Assembly (NCBI GenBank): GCA_902793685.1
Contig: CADBEN010000005.1
Location: 62,001-126,000 of the forward strand
Source of the DNA: an uncultured Lachnospiraceae bacterium
Lineage (GTDB): Bacteria; Bacillota; Clostridia; Lachnospirales; Lachnospiraceae
Length of the DNA stretch: 64,000 nucleotides
Reading direction: 5' to 3'
In this document: one piece after another, positions 61,141 to 64,000 of the stretch
How positions within the stretch are numbered: position 1 is the stretch's first letter
How the letters are laid out: the number at the start of each line of letters is the position of its first letter
The notes under the pieces: generated by a model
Databases searched by the model: none
What the model saw: the letters and a program-made list of their open reading frames with translations, nothing else
Told to the model about the DNA's origin: nothing
Program-made: the position numbers and the translations under genes

Positions 61141-62600
61141 ATTACAGGATCGTCGGAAAATACATGGGGTACATCCTCTTTGTCGAGGGGCTGTTCATGA
61201 TCCCGGCGCTGCTGGTTGCGATGGGCTATCATGAACCGGATACCATTGCGGCCTTCATCCCGGTCATCCTGGTCTGTCTGGCCCTTGGCGGGATCCTCGC
61301 ACGTACCCGCTCCCGCGGCTCGATCGGCATGGGAGAGGGCTTCGTGATCTGTTCTCTGGGCTGGATCGTCATGTCCCTGTTCGGCGCCCTGCCCTTCTTT
61401 CTCAGCAGACGGATCCCGCGGTTCATCGACTGCTGGTTTGAGACGGTGTCCGGGTTTACGACCACCGGTTCCAGCATCCTGACAAACGTGGAAGGACTGA
61501 CCTACGGACTTTTTTACTGGCGCAGCTTTACCCACTGGATCGGCGGCATGGGCGTTCTTGTCTTCCTGCTGGCGGTGGTGCCGCTGGCCAAGGGAAACGG
61601 CGAGCCCTTCAACCTGATGCGGGCAGAGAGCCCCGGCCCTGCGGTCGGCAAGCTCACCCCGCGGATCAGCGTCACGGCCCGGATCACCTACGCCATCTAT
61701 TTCGGGCTTACGGTGCTGGAATTCGTGCTCCTGATGGCAGGCGGCATGCCCTGGTTTGACTCCCTGGTGAACAGCTTTGCCACCGCCGGAACCGGAGGCT
61801 TCGCCATCTGGAACAACTCCATCGGGCACTATCCGAGCCAGTATCTGCAGATGACCATCGCAGTGTTCATGGCGCTCTTCGGCGTGAACTTCAGCGTCTA
61901 TTACATGCTGCTGATGAAGCAGTTCAAGGATGCCTTCGCGAACGAGGAGTTCCGTGCCTACTGGGCGATCATGATCGGCGCGACCGTCATCATCGGTATC
62001 AACATCATGCCCATGTACCCGGGCGACATCGGCCAGGGCTTCCGTGACAGCTTCTTCACGGTTTCATCCATCATGACGACCACAGGCTTCGGCACGGCGG
62101 ACTTCGACAAGTGGCCGGATTTCTCCCGTTACCTGCTTTTGATCATCATGTGTATCGGCGCATCCGCGGGATCCACGGGCGGCGGCATGAAGGTCTCCCG
62201 TCTGCTCCTGATGTTCAAGCATCTGAGAAGCCAGATGCGGCAGATGCTGCATCCGCGGAAGATTAGCCCGGTCCGCATGGACGGGCGGATCGTCGAGGAC
62301 ACGGTCATGTTCGGAACCACTGCCTATATGGCTGCATATGCCATGATCTGCGTGATCTCGATGCTGATCGTCTCTCTGGACGGGAAAGGACTGGTCACCA
62401 CGATCAGCGCGGTGATCGCGACCTTCAACAACATCGGCCCCGGTCTGGATATCGTTGGTACCACCGGAAACTTCAGTTCCTTCTCGGATATCTCGAAGTT
62501 CGTGATGTCCATCGATATGCTGTTCGGGCGTCTTGAGATCTTCCCGATCCTCTTCCTGCTGTCACCGAGCGTGTGGCGGCGGAGAGCACTGAAAAAATGA
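61137..62600 (+). CDS. trkH: Trk potassium uptake protein TrkH
   Basis: A 487-residue membrane subunit of the Trk/Ktr K+ system with four M1-P-M2 repeats. Selectivity-filter segments include TVSGFTTTGSS, ATAGTGGFAI, SIMTTTGFGTADF and TFNNIGPGLD. TrkA gates it in response to nucleotides. The ATG overlaps the trkA stop (ATGA), indicating translational coupling. A terminator follows 3 bases after the stop. Confidence 0.95.
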   Translation: MNYRIVGKYMGYILFVEGLFMIPALLVAMGYHEPDTIAAFIPVILVCLALGGILARTRSRGSIGMGEGFVICSLGWIVMSLFGALPFFLSRRIPRFIDCWFETVSGFTTTGSSILTNVEGLTYGLFYWRSFTHWIGGMGVLVFLLAVVPLAKGNGEPFNLMRAESPGPAVGKLTPRISVTARITYAIYFGLTVLEFVLLMAGGMPWFDSLVNSFATAGTGGFAIWNNSIGHYPSQYLQMTIAVFMALFGVNFSVYYMLLMKQFKDAFANEEFRAYWAIMIGATVIIGINIMPMYPGDIGQGFRDSFFTVSSIMTTTGFGTADFDKWPDFSRYLLLIIMCIGASAGSTGGGMKVSRLLLMFKHLRSQMRQMLHPRKISPVRMDGRIVEDTVMFGTTAYMAAYAMICVISMLIVSLDGKGLVTTISAVIATFNNIGPGLDIVGTTGNFSSFSDISKFVMSIDMLFGRLEIFPILFLLSPSVWRRRALKK

Positions 62601-62603
62601 GAA

Positions 62604-62645
62604 AATCCGCCATCATTACAGGAAAAATGATGGCGGATTCCTTTA
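62604..62645 (+). terminator. Rho-independent terminator of trkAH
   Basis: A perfect 14-bp stem (62604-62617 with 62626-62639) with an eight-base loop, followed by CCTTTAT. Confidence 0.85.
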
Positions 62646-62675
62646 TCTCAGGGCAAGTTTTGGCATATCTGCGGA

Positions 62676-62704
62676 TTGAAAGAGCCAGGAAGATGTGGTA
62701 TACA
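62676..62704 (+). promoter_or_regulatory. Promoter of the BMP-family lipoprotein gene
   Basis: TTGAAA (62676-62681), 17 bases and TATACA (62699-62704), 45 bases ahead of the ATG. Confidence 0.75.
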
Positions 62705-62749
62705 AAATAATTGCAATTTGTTCACTATGTTTATATGGAGGAAACAGAA

Positions 62750-64000
62750 ATGAGAAAAGTGTTAAGTGTCATGTGTGCAGTGACCATGGCAGGCGCACTG
62801 CTGGCAGGCTGCGGCGGTTCTTCCGCTCCGGCTACCACGGCTGCTCCGGCAACTACCGCTGCTGCAGAGACCACCGCTGCTGCTGCTGAGACCAAGGCAG
62901 AAGAGACCAAGGCTGAGGAGACCAAGGCCGAGGAGACCAAGGCTGAGGAAACCAAGGCCGAGGCTGCGGGCGCAGGCATCGCGAAGGAAGACCTGAAGAT
63001 CGGCATCATCTACATCGGCGATGAGAACGAGGGCTACACCGAGTCTCACATGAGAGGCATCGAGACCGCAGTCGAGGAGCTCGGCCTTTCCAAGGATCAG
63101 CTGATCGAGAAGACCAACATCGGCGAGGATGAGAGCTGCGCAGACGCTGCTGAGGATCTTGTCTCTGACGGCTGCCAGCTGGTGTTCGCAACCAGCTTCG
63201 GCCACGAGGATTACCTCATGGAAGTCGCGAAGAATCACCCGGATCTCCAGTTCGCGCATGCGACCGGTTTCCAGGCGGCTTCTTCCGGCCTTGACAACTT
63301 CGCCAACTACTTCGACAACATCTACGAGGCCCGCTATGTGTCCGGTATTGTCGCCGGCATGAAGCTGAAGGAGATGATCGACGAAGGAAAGATCACCGCA
63401 GATCAGGCGAAGATCGGCTATGTCGGCGCATATCCGTACGCAGAGGTTATTTCCGGATTCACTTCCTTCTTCCTTGGCGCAAGAAGCATCGTTCCGGAAG
63501 CTACCATGAAGGTCCTGTACACCAACAGCTGGGCAGATCTTGCTGCCGAGGCTGAGACTGCGAAGCAGCTCATCTCCGACGGCTGCGTCCTGATCGGCCA
63601 GCACGCTGACACCACCGGCGCTCCGTCTGCATGCCAGGAAGAGGGCGTTCCCTGTGTCGGCTACAACGTCGATATGACCAGCGTTGCTCCGGATGTCGCT
63701 CTGACCTCCCCGACCAACAACTGGGCTGTCTACTACAAGTACGCGATCGAGTGCGTCATGAACGGCGAGAAGATCAAGACTGACTGGGCTGAGGGCTTCA
63801 ACGAGGATGCAGTCCGCATCACCCCGCTGGGCAAGTCCATCGCAGCAGGTACCGAGGATGCGGTCAAGGAAGCTGAGGAAGCGATCAAGGCAGGCACCCT
63901 GCATGTCTTCGATACCAGCACCTTCACCGTCAACGGCGCTCCCATGGAAGACAGCGATTATGTCTTCGACGGCTACTTCCACGAGTCCGAGCTTGCCAGT
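62750..64000 (+). CDS. BMP-family substrate-binding lipoprotein of an ABC transporter (3' end outside window)
   Basis: The first 417 residues of a basic membrane protein (BMP)-type binding protein; the frame is still open at base 64000. The lipobox is LLAGC (Cys at residue ~21), followed by an Ala/Thr-rich and AEETK-repeat linker to about residue 75. The binding domain starts KIGIIYIGDENEGYTESHMRGI and continues with QLVFATSFGHEDYL, IGYVGAYPYAEVISGFTSFFLGA and LIGQHADTTGAP. BMP proteins usually bind nucleosides (PnrA/Med type) or similar solutes; the permease and ATPase genes should follow outside the window. The ribosome site is TGGAGGAAAC. Confidence 0.92.
   Translation, partial: MRKVLSVMCAVTMAGALLAGCGGSSAPATTAAPATTAAAETTAAAAETKAEETKAEETKAEETKAEETKAEAAGAGIAKEDLKIGIIYIGDENEGYTESHMRGIETAVEELGLSKDQLIEKTNIGEDESCADAAEDLVSDGCQLVFATSFGHEDYLMEVAKNHPDLQFAHATGFQAASSGLDNFANYFDNIYEARYVSGIVAGMKLKEMIDEGKITADQAKIGYVGAYPYAEVISGFTSFFLGARSIVPEATMKVLYTNSWADLAAEAETAKQLISDGCVLIGQHADTTGAPSACQEEGVPCVGYNVDMTSVAPDVALTSPTNNWAVYYKYAIECVMNGEKIKTDWAEGFNEDAVRITPLGKSIAAGTEDAVKEAEEAIKAGTLHVFDTSTFTVNGAPMEDSDYVFDGYFHESELAS
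62897..62956 (+). repeat. Four 15-nt tandem repeats coding AEETK in the lipoprotein linker
   Basis: Copies at 62897-62911, 62912-62926, 62927-62941 and 62942-62956 each encode Ala-Glu-Glu-Thr-Lys. They form a charged spacer between the lipid anchor and the binding domain. Confidence 0.92.

Overview
The window is GC-rich DNA of a strictly fermentative, Gram-positive-type anaerobe, most likely a clostridial/Lachnospiraceae-like Bacillota. The evidence is a complete sodium-dependent 2-hydroxyglutarate (glutamate fermentation) operon, a complete crotonyl-CoA/butyryl-CoA module with Bcd-EtfAB, an oxygen-sensitive radical-type dehydratase and its activator, a family II CBS-type pyrophosphatase, mini-RNase III, AGGAGG-type ribosome sites, and many extended -10 (TGnTATAAT) promoters. 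Taxonomy is inferred from gene content only; there is no rRNA gene here.

Layout. 1-3.9 kb: the end of a MATE exporter, a TSUP-family permease, an anchored metallophosphoesterase and a convergent AraC regulator. 4.1-13.9 kb: one co-oriented block gcdD-gcdC-gcdB-gctA-gctB-gcdA-hgdC-hgdA-hgdB, closed by a strong terminator. It encodes glutaconate CoA-transferase, the radical (R)-2-hydroxyglutaryl-CoA dehydratase with its ATP-driven activator, and all four subunits of the Na+-pumping glutaconyl-CoA decarboxylase, which together take 2-hydroxyglutarate to crotonyl-CoA. 13.9-22 kb: a ~200-nt imperfect palindrome, a CoA-transferase paralogue that lacks the usual catalytic Glu, a patatin-like lipase, a pyrophosphatase, small genes, and a second CoA-transferase (minus strand) that keeps the Glu. 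22-28.8 kb: thl-crt-hbd-bcd-etfB-etfA, driven by a near-consensus promoter whose -35 box lies inside a perfect palindrome. The two blocks join at crotonyl-CoA, so the locus encodes most of a glutamate-to-butyrate route. 2-Hydroxyglutarate dehydrogenase, glutamate dehydrogenase and a glutamate transporter are not in the window.

28.8-34 kb: a large NRPS-like gene (AMP ligase, carrier, condensation, partial adenylation domain), broken by an exact 7-bp tandem duplication, then an orphan response regulator. 34-42.8 kb: Na+/solute symporter, ABC exporter, MscS channel, DUF308-like membrane protein, DegV, a CW_7-domain protein, a shrunken indolepyruvate:ferredoxin oxidoreductase alpha-like gene, and a TetR regulator with an in-frame 30-nt repeat. 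42.8-54.9 kb: housekeeping genes (rRNA methyltransferases, hisH-hisF, ung, uppP, CPBP protease, glycosyltransferase, tRNA-Met, lipid kinase, ispF, cysS, mrnC, rlmB) and a 155-nt palindromic element in the cysS leader. 55-59.4 kb (minus strand): an MMPL/RND exporter with a large secreted coiled-coil partner. 59.7-64 kb: trkA-trkH and the start of a BMP-family lipoprotein that runs off the window.

Several genes are annotated from starts downstream of the longest open frame because a clear ribosome-binding site or known family N-terminus decides it. Long antisense open frames across the highly expressed genes are treated as codon-bias shadows.
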